DNA from: Bacteroidales bacterium
Lineage (GTDB): Bacteria > Bacteroidota > Bacteroidia > Bacteroidales > UBA932
Reading direction: 5' to 3'
DNA length: 13,410 bases
NCBI GenBank assembly: GCA_004555145.1
Contig: SFJB01000032.1
Span: 1 to 13,410, forward strand
Numbering within the stretch: the stretch's first letter is position 1; each line of letters begins with the position of its first letter. This document shows, piece after piece, positions 1-8,964 of this stretch. Made by a program: the position numbers and the translations under genes. The notes beneath the pieces are model-generated. The model searched no databases. It was not told the origin of the DNA and saw only the letters and a list, made by a program, of their open reading frames with translations.

Positions 1-1
1 G

Positions 2-1549
2 ACCGAGTACTTCGACCGCTTCATCATAGACAACGGTCTGCAATACGTCATCAACTCGGATATCTCGGATGCCGAAATTCTCTCCGAGTTCGTCGCATCC
101 ACCCTGCCGGCCGATCTTACTGAGGCGCTGCGCATCTTCATACGCAACGTGCGCACCCCGCTTGCAGTGAGGTCGTCCTCCAAGCTCGAGGACTCGTACT
201 ACCAGCCCTTTGCAGGAGTTTACTCCACCTATATGGTGCCTCACACCGAGAACGAGGACCAGGAGCTGCGTCTTCTGTCAAAGGCGATCAAGAGTGTTTA
301 CGCATCCGTATATTTCGCATCTTCAAGAGGTTACATAATTTCTACCTCCAACGTGCTATCCGAAGAGAAGATGGCAATCGTGCTGCAGGAAGTGTGCGGC
401 AGCGAGGACGGGGGCTACTTTTTCCCTACCTTCTCCGGCGTGGCGCGTTCGGTGAACTTCTACCCTCTGGGTTACGAACGCCCTGAGGACGGGGTGGTGA
501 AGCTCGCGTACGGACTGGGAAAGGCTGTGGTGGACGGGGACCAGGTGCTGCGCTTTTCGCCCAAGTTCCCGCGCAATGTGCTCCAGACCTCGACTCCGGA
601 CCTCACCATGCGCGAGACGCAGCAGGCTATGTTCGCCCTGAATCTCCAGCCGGACAAGTTCAAGACCTCGGTTGACGATGCGGTGAACCTGGAACGTATT
701 CCGGTGTCTGACTGCGGCAGGTTCCGCAGTTTCTCCAAGGTCGTTTCGACCTTCGATTACGAGAATATGCGCATAGTGGACTCACCAGTGCCCCAGGGCC
801 CGAAGTTCGTGACCTTTGCCCATATACTCAAGTACAACACCTTCCCTCTGGCGGACATACTCTGCCGCCTGCTCGAAATCACGGAAAGGGAAGTGAAGTG
901 CGGGGTGGAGATAGAGTTCGCCGCCAACCTCGACAGGCCGGACTCGGCAGCAATATTCAACGTGCTGCAGATCAGACCTATATCCGCTGACGGAATGAAC
1001 AGCGAAGTGGACTGGGACAGCATAGACACCCAAGGCTCCATACTCAATTCGGGCTGTGCCATAGGCCCGGGTTGGATAAAGGGAGTCAAGGATATCATAT
1101 ACTTGCGGAAGGAAGCCTTCAATGTGTTGAAAACCAGGGAGATGGCTTCAGAAGTCACAGCCTTGAACTCCCGCCTCAGGGAAGAGGGACGCAGCTATCT
1201 GCTCATAGGTTTCGGACGCTGGGGTTCCAGCATTCCTTCCCTGGGCGTACCTGTGCAGTGGAGTGACATCTCCGAGGCCAGGCTCATCGTGGAATGCTGC
1301 CTGGACAACTTCCGCATAGATCCGAGCCAGGGCACCCATTTCTTCCAGAATATGACTTCGTTCAATGCAGGCTATGCAAACATAAACCCGTACTCTCGTA
1401 CGGGTGAAAACTGCGACTTCGAACTGCTGGACTCATTGCCTGCGGAGTACGAAAGCCAGTATGTAAGGCTGGTTCACTTCCCTGAAGAGCTTAGCGTATG
1501 CTCGGACGGCAGGGAGGGAAAGGCCGTCGTCATTTCTCCTTCGAAATAA
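2..1549 (+). CDS. PEP/pyruvate-binding (PPDK_N-type ATP-grasp) domain protein, 3' part only
   Basis: The reading frame is open from base 2, and 515 residues are present before a TAA stop, so the start lies upstream of the window. A GTG at 149 is internal and not a credible start, because family-like sequence continues before it. Fragment residues about 54-77 ([14 protein letters not shown], then PFAGVYSTY) match the nucleotide-binding segment of the PPDK_N domain shared by PEP synthase and pyruvate phosphate dikinase. Residues about 320-328 (NVLQIRPIS) match the usual end of that domain. The remaining ~185 residues contain GFGRWGSS (403-410) and QGTHFFQN (about 443-450). I see no phosphohistidine swivel domain and no PEP-synthase TIM barrel, so conventional PEP synthase activity is not supported. 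Proteins of this kind, roughly 1000 residues long, occur in Bacteroidota from memory; their substrate is not known to me. The gene ends convergently into asd. The domain call is firm, the function unknown. Confidence 0.85.
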   Translation, partial: TEYFDRFIIDNGLQYVINSDISDAEILSEFVASTLPADLTEALRIFIRNVRTPLAVRSSSKLEDSYYQPFAGVYSTYMVPHTENEDQELRLLSKAIKSVYASVYFASSRGYIISTSNVLSEEKMAIVLQEVCGSEDGGYFFPTFSGVARSVNFYPLGYERPEDGVVKLAYGLGKAVVDGDQVLRFSPKFPRNVLQTSTPDLTMRETQQAMFALNLQPDKFKTSVDDAVNLERIPVSDCGRFRSFSKVVSTFDYENMRIVDSPVPQGPKFVTFAHILKYNTFPLADILCRLLEITEREVKCGVEIEFAANLDRPDSAAIFNVLQIRPISADGMNSEVDWDSIDTQGSILNSGCAIGPGWIKGVKDIIYLRKEAFNVLKTREMASEVTALNSRLREEGRSYLLIGFGRWGSSIPSLGVPVQWSDISEARLIVECCLDNFRIDPSQGTHFFQNMTSFNAGYANINPYSRTGENCDFELLDSLPAEYESQYVRLVHFPEELSVCSDGREGKAVVISPSK

Positions 1550-2534
1550 GGTATTCGGCGATCTGGACTGCGTTCAGAGCAGCGCCCTTCTTGATCTGGT
1601 CTCCTGAGAGCCAGAGAGTTATGCCGTTCTCATTGGCGAGATCCTTGCGCACACGGCCTACGTAGATGTCGTCCTTTCCTCCGGTGAAAAGAGGCATAGG
1701 ATAAGTCTTGGTGGCCGGATCGTCCTGGAGTGTGACTCCCGGAGCTGCTGCGAGGGCCTGCTTGACCTGCTCGATTTCGAGCGGTTTCTCGGTGCTGATC
1801 CAGACGGCCTCGGAGTGGGACCTCAAGGATGAAATCCTCACGCAGGTGGCGGAGCACCTGACGTCGGAATGGAGGATTTTCCTGGTCTCGTTGAACATCT
1901 TCATCTCCTCCTTGGTGTAGTCGTTGTCTGTGAAAACGTCAATCTGAGGGATGACGTTGTATGCGAGCTGGTATGCGAACTTGTTGACCGTTACGGGCTC
2001 TCCGTTGACGATCTGGCGGTATTGCTCCTGGAGCTCTGCCATAGCCTGGGCGCCGGCTCCCGATGCCGACTGGTAGCTGGCCACGTGAATGGTTCTGATG
2101 TGGGAGAGCTGCTCGATAGGTTTGAGCACCACTACCATCATAATGGTGGTGCAGTTAGGGTTGGCGATGATGCCGCGAGGTCTGTTGAGGGCGTCCTCTG
2201 CGTTGCACTCTGGCACTACGAGAGGAACGTCAGCATCCATACGGAAGGCGCTGGAATTGTCTATCATCACTGCGCCGTATTTTGTGATGGTGTCTGCAAA
2301 CTCCCTGGAAGTGGATGCCCCGGCTGAGACGAAAGCATAATCAACGCCCTTGAAGTCATCGTTGTGCTGGAGAAGTTTCACTTCCGTTTCCTTGCCCCTG
2401 AAGACGTACTTGCTGCCTGCGCTTCTTTCCGATCCGAAGAGAAGCAGTTCATCAACAGGAAAATTCCTTTCTTCCAGCACGCGCAGGAACTCCTGTCCCA
2501 CTGCGCCACTTGCACCTACAATTGCTACTTTCAT
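1530..2534 (-). CDS. asd: Aspartate-semialdehyde dehydrogenase
   Basis: This enzyme catalyses NADPH-dependent reduction of aspartyl phosphate to aspartate semialdehyde, the branch point to lysine/diaminopimelate and to homoserine. The 334-residue length is normal for the family. The N-terminus [16 protein letters not shown] is the NADP-binding glycine loop. The catalytic cysteine is C128 in NPNCTT, Q155 lies in the SYQSASGAG motif, and the active-site histidine is H240 in LRSHSEAV. I chose the ATG at 2532-2534 because the family begins at [10 protein letters not shown] longer frame from 2576 would add 14 unrelated residues and overlap thrA. The gene follows thrA after 28 bp with no promoter or terminator seen between them, so the two are probably co-transcribed. 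No Shine-Dalgarno precedes the start; the upstream sequence is A/T-rich, as is common in Bacteroidota. The stop codon (TGA) lies inside the end of the convergent upstream gene. Confidence 0.97.
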   Translation of the reverse strand: MKVAIVGASGAVGQEFLRVLEERNFPVDELLLFGSERSAGSKYVFRGKETEVKLLQHNDDFKGVDYAFVSAGASTSREFADTITKYGAVMIDNSSAFRMDADVPLVVPECNAEDALNRPRGIIANPNCTTIMMVVVLKPIEQLSHIRTIHVASYQSASGAGAQAMAELQEQYRQIVNGEPVTVNKFAYQLAYNVIPQIDVFTDNDYTKEEMKMFNETRKILHSDVRCSATCVRISSLRSHSEAVWISTEKPLEIEQVKQALAAAPGVTLQDDPATKTYPMPLFTGGKDDIYVGRVRKDLANENGITLWLSGDQIKKGAALNAVQIAEYLISKEK

Positions 2535-2562
2535 AATTGTGTAATTGTTTGAATATCTGCGA

Positions 2563-5004
2563 TTAAATGTTTGCAATGCTCATTATGTCGGCGAATACTC
2601 CCGCTGCCGTGACGCTCGCGCCGGCACCGTAGCCCTGGATGAGCATAGGGTGCTTGTTGTAGCGCTCGGTGGTGAGGAGCACGATGTTGTTGGATCCGTC
2701 GAGTACATAGAACGAGTGGAGATTGTCCACTGTCTTGAGCGATACCTTGCACTTGCCCTGGTTCATCTCCGCCACGAACCTCCACCTGCGGTGGCTGCTT
2801 TCGAGCTCCTTGCGCTGTCTCTCGAACTCCGCGTCGAGGCTCGGAAGTTTTTCCCAGAACTTCTCCATGGAGCAGTCGAAGAATTCCTTCGGAATGAAAA
2901 GGCAGGCTTCCACGTCCTCCTGGTTGACTTTGTAACCGGACTCGCGGGAGAGTATGACCAGCTTGCGTATCACGTCCTTGCCGGAGAGGTCGATGCGCGG
3001 GTCAGGCTCGGAGAAACCCTGCTCCATCGCCATCCTCACGGTCTTGCTGAAAGGAATGTCCTCGGATATGGTGTTGAATATGAAGTTCAGCGTGCCGCTG
3101 AGCACTGCCTCAAGCTTGATGACCTTGTCGCCGCTGTTGCAGAGGGCGTTGATGGTATTTATTATCGGCAGGCCTGCGCCCACGTTGGTCTCGAAGAGGA
3201 ACTTCACGTTGCGGTGGCGGGCAGTTTCCTTGAGCTTGCGGTACATCTCATAATCGGAGGAAGCGGCGATCTTGTTGGCAGCCACGACAGAGATGCCGTG
3301 GTTGAAGAAATCCTCGTAGAGAGCGGCGATTCTGTCGCTGGCGGTGCAGTCCACGAACACGGAGTTGAAAATGTTCATTCCGATTACTTCCTGCTTGAGT
3401 TTGAGGGCATCGATGTCCTCGCCGGCTTCCAGCAGACTCCTCCAGTCCCCGCTGATGTCGATTCCGGCGCGGTTGAACACGGCCTTGGTGCTGCGGGCTA
3501 TGCCCACAACGTTGATTTTGAGGTTGCGCTCCTTCATCAGGGATTCGCGCTGCCCTGCAATCTGCTCTATGAGCTGGCCTCCCACGGTGCCTATTCCGCA
3601 GAGGAAGATGTTGAGCTCCTGATACTCGGAGAGGAAGAAGCTGTCGTGGATGACGTTCAGTGCCTTGCGCAGGTCCTTGCGGTCTATGATGAAGGAAATG
3701 TTGGTCTCTGCAGAACCCTGGGCGCAGGCGACTATGCTGATGCCGCTCCTTCCCAGGGTGGTAAAGAGCTTGCCGGCAATGCCCGGATGATGTCTCATGT
3801 TTTCACCTACCACCGCCACTGCCGCAAGGGAACTGTCGCATTTCACCGGGGCTATGGACCCGGCGCTGATTTCCTGGCTGAAAGCCTTGTCCAGCACCTT
3901 GCAGGCACGTTCGGCGTCCTTCTTGCTGACGCCTATGGATATACCGGTTTCAGAGGCTGCCTGGCTCACCAGGAAGGCGGAAATGCTCTCTGAGGCTAGG
4001 GCGGAGAATATGCGGCTGTCCACACCCACGATGCCGACCATGGAGGTGCCGGAAAGGGTGATGAGGCAGATGTCGTCAATGGAAGAAATGCCCTTGATGG
4101 AACGCTCGTTGTTTCTGCATTCGGACTTGATCATGGTGCCCGGTGCATCCTGGTTGAAAGTGTTCTTGATGAGGATTGGAATCTTCTTCCTGCACACGGC
4201 GTAGAGGGTAGGGGGATATACTACCTTGGCGCCGAAGTTGCAGAGCTCCATCGCCTCTTCATAAGTCATCTCATCTATTGTGTATGAGGTCTTTATCATC
4301 TTTGGATCGGCAGTCATGAAGCCGTCAACGTCGGTCCATATCTCTAGAATCCCGGCGTCCAGGGCAGCGGCTATGAGGCTGGCGCTGTAGTCTGAACCGC
4401 CCCTGCCGAGGTTGGTGATTTCCCCGCTTGCGGAGTCGCTGGATATGAATCCCGGAACTACGGCTGTTCTGCTGTTGCGCGGGAAGTCGGCGAATGCAGC
4501 TCTTATGAGCTTTCCGCTGAGCTCGCTGTCCACCACATCGATATGTCCGTTGGAAACGGTCTTGATGAAGTCAAGGGAATCGTAGAGCACGCTGCCGGTA
4601 ATCATCGCGGTGAGTATGCGGGAGGAAAGCCTCTCCCCGTAACTGAGAATTTCGTCGTAGGTCTTCTTGGGGAGCACCTTCAGCAGGCACACGCCCTCGC
4701 AAATGCTGCGCAGTTTCGCAAACAGGGAGGAGAGTTCTTCCTTGAGTTCGGAACAGGCTTTCCTGTCCTCCACCACGGCGTCGCACATTTCGAGATGTCG
4801 GCTTTCCATACAGGAAATGAGCTCCCTGAATGAGGTGTCGGCCTGCTCGGCGAGCGAGGATGCCTTCACGAGGGAATCTGTAATGCCTCCGAGGGCGGAT
4901 ACAACCACTATGCAGGGCTCCGACTGTTTCAGAATGATATCTTTGACTTTGAGTATGCTTTCCGGAGTTCCGACAGAACTTCCGCCAAATTTCATAACCT
5001 TCAT
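2563..5004 (-). CDS. thrA: Bifunctional aspartokinase / homoserine dehydrogenase
   Basis: This fused enzyme phosphorylates aspartate and, later in the same route, reduces aspartate semialdehyde to homoserine. It has 813 residues, close to the ~820 usual for ThrA/MetL. The aspartokinase part spans about 1-290: KFGGSS at 5-10, [10 protein letters not shown] at 198-207 and [13 protein letters not shown] at 223-235. Two ACT-type regulatory segments lie at about 310-460 ([33 protein letters not shown]). The homoserine dehydrogenase part spans about 465-813: NAD(P) loop [10 protein letters not shown] at 467-476, AANK with K578, [10 protein letters not shown] at 605-614, LSGTLNFIF at 635-643, [16 protein letters not shown] at 666-681 and the terminal [12 protein letters not shown] at 791-802. 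Threonine feedback through the ACT region is the family expectation, not shown here. It is the first gene of a thrA-asd unit, with a TAnnTTTG element about 25 bp before its start. A methionine-regulated MetL-type role cannot be excluded from sequence alone. Confidence 0.97.
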   Translation of the reverse strand: MKVMKFGGSSVGTPESILKVKDIILKQSEPCIVVVSALGGITDSLVKASSLAEQADTSFRELISCMESRHLEMCDAVVEDRKACSELKEELSSLFAKLRSICEGVCLLKVLPKKTYDEILSYGERLSSRILTAMITGSVLYDSLDFIKTVSNGHIDVVDSELSGKLIRAAFADFPRNSRTAVVPGFISSDSASGEITNLGRGGSDYSASLIAAALDAGILEIWTDVDGFMTADPKMIKTSYTIDEMTYEEAMELCNFGAKVVYPPTLYAVCRKKIPILIKNTFNQDAPGTMIKSECRNNERSIKGISSIDDICLITLSGTSMVGIVGVDSRIFSALASESISAFLVSQAASETGISIGVSKKDAERACKVLDKAFSQEISAGSIAPVKCDSSLAAVAVVGENMRHHPGIAGKLFTTLGRSGISIVACAQGSAETNISFIIDRKDLRKALNVIHDSFFLSEYQELNIFLCGIGTVGGQLIEQIAGQRESLMKERNLKINVVGIARSTKAVFNRAGIDISGDWRSLLEAGEDIDALKLKQEVIGMNIFNSVFVDCTASDRIAALYEDFFNHGISVVAANKIAASSDYEMYRKLKETARHRNVKFLFETNVGAGLPIINTINALCNSGDKVIKLEAVLSGTLNFIFNTISEDIPFSKTVRMAMEQGFSEPDPRIDLSGKDVIRKLVILSRESGYKVNQEDVEACLFIPKEFFDCSMEKFWEKLPSLDAEFERQRKELESSHRRWRFVAEMNQGKCKVSLKTVDNLHSFYVLDGSNNIVLLTTERYNKHPMLIQGYGAGASVTAAGVFADIMSIANI

Positions 5005-5029
5005 AAGAACCGAAATCTCAAAAAACGGT

Positions 5030-5037
5030 CAAAGATA
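5030..5037 (-). promoter_or_regulatory. Probable -7 promoter element of thrA-asd
   Basis: On the minus strand this reads TATCTTTG, an exact match to the Bacteroidota -7 consensus TAnnTTTG. It lies 25 bp upstream of the thrA start codon and would give a short leader of roughly 20 nt. I could not find a convincing TTG-type -33 element at the expected distance, so the call rests on the -7 element, its position and the AT-rich setting. Confidence 0.5.
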
Positions 5038-5080
5038 CTAAAATATTTGCTTTTATCGTTTTTTACTGCGAAATTAGTAT
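5035..5080. repeat. 7-bp inverted repeat in the thrA/ilvD intergenic region
   Basis: ATACTAA at 5035-5041 is the exact reverse complement of TTAGTAT at 5074-5080, with 32 bp between the arms. The left arm overlaps the thrA -7 element, and the right arm lies about 25 bp before the ilvD start. A widely spaced palindrome between divergent promoters could be a pair of operator half-sites. In AT-rich DNA a 7-bp match can also arise by chance. Confidence 0.25.
5042..5049 (+). promoter_or_regulatory. Weak candidate -7 promoter element for the ilvD operon
   Basis: The plus strand reads AATATTTG here, one mismatch from TAnnTTTG, about 55 bp before the ilvD start. A T-rich stretch follows it. No -33 TTG is evident. 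It sits only 4 bp from the oppositely directed thrA element, so if both are real the two promoters would compete for RNA polymerase. This is the best candidate in the gap but weak on its own. Confidence 0.25.
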
Positions 5081-5104
5081 GCTTTTTTTTAGTAGTAGTC
5101 GTGT

Positions 5105-6934
5105 ATGAAACTGCGTAGTAGTGTAACATTCGAAGGCCGCAGAATGGCCGGAGCGAGAGCTTTATGGAAGGCAAACGGAATGAAGGATGAACAGATGGGC
5201 AAGCCTATAGTTGCCATAGCCAATTCCTTCACTCAGTTCGTCCCCGGACATACCCATCTTCATGATGCCGGACAGATAGTGAAGCGTGAGTTGGAGAAGC
5301 TCGGATGCTTTGCTGCTGAGTTCAATACCATAGCCGTGGATGACGGCATTGCAATGGGCCACGACGGGATGCTCTATTCCCTGCCTTCCAGGGATATTAT
5401 CGCAGACAGCGTGGAGTATATGGTTAACGCCCACAAGGCGGATGCATTGGTGTGCATCAGCAATTGCGACAAGATTACTCCGGGTATGCTGATTGCCGCG
5501 ATGCGCCTGAACATCCCCACGATCTTCGTGTCCGGAGGACCTATGGAAGCCGGAGTGCTGGGGGAGGCCAGGCTGGACCTTATCGATGCTATGGTGAAAT
5601 CTGCCGACCCTGCGGTCAGCGACGGGGAAGTGGCTGCCATAGAGGCCGCCGCCTGTCCAGGTTGCGGAAGCTGCTCGGGAATGTTTACAGCCAATTCGAT
5701 GAACTGTCTCACCGAGGCCATAGGTCTCGCGCTTCCGGGCAACGGCACCACGCTCGCATCCCACAAATTCCGTGAGGAACTGCTAAAAAAGGCCGCCCGC
5801 ACCATCTACGCCAACTGTATGAAGTACTACGGCGGGGACGATGAATCCGTGCTCCCGCGCAGCATCGCTACCCGTGCCGCTTTCCTGAACGCTATGTCGC
5901 TGGATATAGCTATGGGCGGCTCCACGAATACCGTGCTCCACCTGCTTGCAGTGGCCCGCGAGGCCGGGGTGGACTTCACGATGAAGGACATTGACAGCCT
6001 GTCGCGCAAGCTGCCGTGCATCTGCAAGGTGGCTCCGAACACTGCAAAGTACCATATCCAGGATGTAGGCCGGGCCGGGGGTGTGCCCGCCATAATGTAT
6101 GAACTCGCCAAGGGCGGTCTGCTGGATGAGAGCGTGCGCCGAGTGGACGGCATGAGCCTCGGGGAGGAACTTGCCTCCTGGTGCATCACTTCCCCTGATG
6201 TGCTTCCGGAAGCTGTGGAGCTCTTCCGCTCTGCGCCTGCCGGCAAGTTCACGACCTGTATGGCTTCGCAGAGCTGCTTCCACAAGGATCTGGACTGCGA
6301 CCGCGAAAAGGGCTGCATACGCGACCTGGACCACGCATACACCAGGGACGGCGGCCTGGGCGTGCTCTTCGGCAACATTGCCGCCGACGGCTGCATCATC
6401 AAGACCGCAGGCGTGGACGAGAGCATATACCGCTTCAGCGGACCTGCGAAAGTGTTTGATTCCCAGGAGGAAGCCTGCGAAGGCATATTGGGAGGCAAGG
6501 TGCATAGCGGGGATGTGGTAGTGATACAGTACGAGGGGCCTAAGGGCGGTCCGGGAATGCAGGAGATGCTTTACCCGACCTCATATATCAAGTCCATGCA
6601 CCTGGGCAGGGAGTGCGCGCTGATTACCGACGGACGCTTCAGCGGCGGCACCTCGGGTCTGAGCATAGGGCACATTTCCCCGGAGGCGGCGTCGGGCGGC
6701 AACATAGGCCTGGTGCGTGACGGGGACATCATTGACATAGATATACCGGCGAGAAGCATTTCGGCGAGGGTGAGCGAAGCCGAGTTCGATGCCAGAAGGC
6801 AGGAAGAACTTGCGCGCGGCAAGGCGGCATTCACGCCTCCACGCCGTACAAGAAAGGTCAGCGCCAGCCTCAGAGCCTATGCGAAGATGGTCAGCAGCGC
6901 CGACAAGGGAGCAGTAAGAATAATAGAAGATTAG
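5105..6934 (+). CDS. ilvD: Dihydroxy-acid dehydratase
   Basis: IlvD dehydrates 2,3-dihydroxy-isovalerate and 2,3-dihydroxy-3-methylvalerate to the keto acids that precede valine/leucine and isoleucine. The 609-residue length is close to that of E. coli IlvD. Visible motifs are [11 protein letters not shown] at 79-89, [12 protein letters not shown] at 117-128 (cluster cysteine C121, and the lysine of CDK that binds metal in related structures), [18 protein letters not shown] at 184-201 (C190) and [15 protein letters not shown] at 509-523 (serine of the SGGTSG loop). Residues 46-49 read VPGH, as in E. coli, where [2Fe-2S] homologues have a cysteine. This suggests the oxygen-labile [4Fe-4S] type (inference). 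The ATG at 5105 gives the family N-terminus ending in [13 protein letters not shown]. It is the first gene of the ilv-leu operon, with ilvB starting 2 nt after its TAG stop. No leader peptide or attenuator fits in the ~50-nt leader. Confidence 0.98.
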   Translation: MKLRSSVTFEGRRMAGARALWKANGMKDEQMGKPIVAIANSFTQFVPGHTHLHDAGQIVKRELEKLGCFAAEFNTIAVDDGIAMGHDGMLYSLPSRDIIADSVEYMVNAHKADALVCISNCDKITPGMLIAAMRLNIPTIFVSGGPMEAGVLGEARLDLIDAMVKSADPAVSDGEVAAIEAAACPGCGSCSGMFTANSMNCLTEAIGLALPGNGTTLASHKFREELLKKAARTIYANCMKYYGGDDESVLPRSIATRAAFLNAMSLDIAMGGSTNTVLHLLAVAREAGVDFTMKDIDSLSRKLPCICKVAPNTAKYHIQDVGRAGGVPAIMYELAKGGLLDESVRRVDGMSLGEELASWCITSPDVLPEAVELFRSAPAGKFTTCMASQSCFHKDLDCDREKGCIRDLDHAYTRDGGLGVLFGNIAADGCIIKTAGVDESIYRFSGPAKVFDSQEEACEGILGGKVHSGDVVVIQYEGPKGGPGMQEMLYPTSYIKSMHLGRECALITDGRFSGGTSGLSIGHISPEAASGGNIGLVRDGDIIDIDIPARSISARVSEAEFDARRQEELARGKAAFTPPRRTRKVSASLRAYAKMVSSADKGAVRIIED

Positions 6935-6936
6935 AT

Positions 6937-8658
6937 ATGGGAAGAGAACTCAGCGGAGCGGAAATACTTCTGGAGTCCTTGATTGCGGAAGGCGTGGATA
7001 CGGTGTTCGGTTATCCGGGCGGGCAGATACTCACGGTGTACGACAAGTTGTACTCTTACGGCGACAGGATCAAGCACGTGCTGGTCAGGCACGAGCAGGG
7101 AGCGATCCACGCGGCCCAGGGCTATGCCAGGGCCAGCGGCAAGCCGGGTGTGGTCATTGTGACCTCGGGCCCCGGTGCGACCAACGTGATTACGGGAGTG
7201 GCGGATGCAATGATTGATTCCACACCGGTCATCGTGATTGCAGGCCAGGTCGCCTCGGGCCAGTTGGGTACCGATGCTTTCCAGGAAACCGACCTGGTGG
7301 GTATGACCAACCCTATAGACAAGTGGACATTCCAGATGCGCAGCGCGACTGACGTTGCCCCGGCTGTAGCGAAGGCCTTCCATATCGCCACAAGCGGGCG
7401 ACCGGGCCCTGTGGTGCTCGACTTCACCCGCGATGCGCAGACGGGGACGGCTGAATTCAATTTTGAAAAGTGCTATTCCATAAGGAGTTATACTATCCCG
7501 TCCGAGCCTTGTGAGGAAGCTGTCGATGCCGCGGTAAAGCTCATAGACTCAGCCGAAAGGCCGCTGGTCGTATTCGGTCAGGGAGTGACCCTGTCAGGTG
7601 CGGAGAAGCAGCTCGAGGCCTTCCTCAAGAAGGGCGGCATACCTGCGGCTTCCACCCTGCTCGGCTTGAGCGCACTGCCTTCAGACTTCCCGTATCATCT
7701 GGGTATGGCGGGCATGCACGGCAGCATTGCCGCCAATATGATGACCCAGAAGTGCGACCTGCTCATAGCGGTGGGAATGCGTTTCGACGACAGAGTCACA
7801 GGCAAGGTGAGCGCCTATGCCCCGAATGCGAAGCTTATCCACATAGACATAGACGAGTCCGAAATAGGAAAGATCATCAAGGAGGACGTGGGCATAGTCG
7901 GGGATGCTGCCAGGGTTCTGGAGCTTCTTTGCGAAAAGATGCAGTTCTGCTTCCACGACGAATGGTGCTGTCTGGCACGCAAATATATGGAGGTGGAATC
8001 GGAGAAGGTGATTGAGCCTGAAATTCACCCCGGGCAGGGCAGCATCAATATGGGAGAGATAGTGCGCAGGCTTTCCGAACTCAGCCAATCCAAGGCGGTT
8101 GTTGTTACTGATGTTGGTCAGAATCAGATGATTGCGGCTCGCTATTCGGGATTTTCCGACCATAGGAGCTTCATCTCCTCAGGCGGACTCGGCACTATGG
8201 GTTTCGGTCTTCCTGCGGCTATAGGCGCAAAGATTGCTGCTCCCTCCAGGCAGGTCTGCCTCTTTGTGGGAGACGGCGGAATACAGATGACCGTCCAGGA
8301 ACTGGGCACGATAATGCAGTACGGCGTGGCCGTGAAGATAGTGATACTCAACAACGGCTGGCTGGGTAACGTACGCCAGTGGCAGGAGCTTTTCTATGGC
8401 GAGCGCTACTCCCAGACCGAGCTTCTTAACCCTGATTACGGGCTGCTCGCCAAGGCTTATGGCCTGCGTTACCGCTGCCTGAGCGAGAGGTCTGAGATGG
8501 ACGATGCACTCAGGGAACTCCTGGACAGTCCTGAAGCCTTCATACTTGATGCGAGGGTGACTGAGAAGGGAATGGTCTATCCTATGGTTCCGGGAGGAAA
8601 GGCCATAGACGAAATCTTGTTAAGCAAAGACGAATGGTACGATGAATCAGAAAGATAG
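6937..8658 (+). CDS. ilvB: Acetolactate synthase, large (catalytic) subunit
   Basis: This thiamine-diphosphate enzyme condenses pyruvate with a second pyruvate or with 2-ketobutyrate to form the acetohydroxy acids of the valine/leucine and isoleucine branches. Its 573 residues match the family length. It shows VFGYPGGQIL at 23-32, the catalytic glutamate E53 in RHEQGAIHAAQGYA, TSGPGATN at 76-83, the FAD-region motif GMRFDDRVTGK at 280-290, and the ThDP/Mg motif beginning GDGG at 445 and ending LNN at 471-473, followed by LGNVRQWQE (476-484). FAD and ThDP binding are family knowledge. It starts 2 nt after ilvD stops, and its last 17 bases overlap the start of ilvN, the usual partner arrangement for translational coupling. 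Catabolic acetolactate synthase (AlsS) is unlikely given the adjacent regulatory subunit and pathway genes. Confidence 0.97.
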   Translation: MGRELSGAEILLESLIAEGVDTVFGYPGGQILTVYDKLYSYGDRIKHVLVRHEQGAIHAAQGYARASGKPGVVIVTSGPGATNVITGVADAMIDSTPVIVIAGQVASGQLGTDAFQETDLVGMTNPIDKWTFQMRSATDVAPAVAKAFHIATSGRPGPVVLDFTRDAQTGTAEFNFEKCYSIRSYTIPSEPCEEAVDAAVKLIDSAERPLVVFGQGVTLSGAEKQLEAFLKKGGIPAASTLLGLSALPSDFPYHLGMAGMHGSIAANMMTQKCDLLIAVGMRFDDRVTGKVSAYAPNAKLIHIDIDESEIGKIIKEDVGIVGDAARVLELLCEKMQFCFHDEWCCLARKYMEVESEKVIEPEIHPGQGSINMGEIVRRLSELSQSKAVVVTDVGQNQMIAARYSGFSDHRSFISSGGLGTMGFGLPAAIGAKIAAPSRQVCLFVGDGGIQMTVQELGTIMQYGVAVKIVILNNGWLGNVRQWQELFYGERYSQTELLNPDYGLLAKAYGLRYRCLSERSEMDDALRELLDSPEAFILDARVTEKGMVYPMVPGGKAIDEILLSKDEWYDESER

Positions 8659-8962
8659 ATTGTATGTCATCTCCGTGTATTCGGAGAACCAGGTCGGGCT
8701 TCTGACCTCCATTTCCAGCATATTCACCCGCAGGAACATCAATATCGAGAGCCTCACGGTCTTCCCGTCCGAGTTCCCGGGCATACACCACTTCACCTTC
8801 AGGCTCTTCACCAACCAGCAGAGCGCTGAACGCCTGGTGATGTTCATAGAAAAGAAGGTGGACGTAATCAAGGCATTCTGCTACGAGGACAGCCCCGTGG
8901 CCTTTTCCGAGCACGATGCCGTGTCCGATTATCTGAAATCAAGAACAATAAACAACGAATAA
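8642..8962 (+). CDS. ilvN: Acetolactate synthase, small (regulatory) subunit, short form
   Basis: This ACT-domain partner of IlvB usually stimulates catalysis and confers valine feedback inhibition. It has 106 residues. The ACT fold is visible from about residue 6 to 80: LYVISVYSENQVGLLTSIS with the ligand-loop pattern ENQVGLL at 15-21, NIESLTV at 34-40 and VDVIKA at 73-78. Many small subunits (IlvH type) have ~160-190 residues, with a second C-terminal domain after the ACT domain. Here only ~25 residues follow, resembling E. coli IlvN (96 residues) rather than IlvH. The start ATG overlaps the end of ilvB by 17 bp in a different frame, and ilvC begins 2 nt after the TAA. Regulation by valine is expected but not demonstrated. 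Confidence 0.93.
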   Translation: MNQKDRLYVISVYSENQVGLLTSISSIFTRRNINIESLTVFPSEFPGIHHFTFRLFTNQQSAERLVMFIEKKVDVIKAFCYEDSPVAFSEHDAVSDYLKSRTINNE

Positions 8963-8964
8963 TT

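Larger units (their letters stand above)
5020..5064. repeat. 8-bp inverted repeat (AAAAAACG / CGTTTTTT) in the thrA/ilvD intergenic region
   Basis: AAAAAACG at 5020-5027 is the reverse complement of CGTTTTTT at 5057-5064. Each transcript direction therefore reads CGTTTTTT shortly after its candidate -7 element, giving the gap a rough two-fold symmetry. The arms are low-complexity and may be coincidental. Confidence 0.2.

Noticed and set aside
2130..2151. Hairpin-forming sequence inside asd (9-bp stem including one G-T pair, 4-nt loop)
   Set aside because: It coincides with codons for the conserved [10 protein letters not shown] segment after the catalytic cysteine, has no T-tract and lies mid-gene, so repeated Thr/Met/Val codons explain it.
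2535..2576. N-terminal extension of asd up to 2576
   Set aside because: The extra 14 residues are unlike the family, and the extension would overlap the thrA stop. The MKVAIVGAS start at 2534 is the conventional one.
2545..3993. A 482-codon open frame on the plus strand opposite thrA
   Set aside because: It lies wholly antisense to a well-supported enzyme. It has a repetitive, compositionally odd V/H/E/L/A-rich sequence without recognisable motifs, which is what codon bias on the real strand produces.
5050..5104. Transcription attenuator, T-box or leader peptide before ilvD
   Set aside because: The possible leader is only about 50 nt, has no short frame rich in Ile/Leu/Val codons, and shows no stem followed by a T-run that would act before the start codon. 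The eight-T run at 5083-5090 lacks an upstream GC-rich stem.
5783..6505. Long minus-strand open frames opposite ilvD, with similar ones opposite ilvB and leuA
   Set aside because: They are shadows of conserved genes with no family-like motifs, no plausible start context and no place in an operon.
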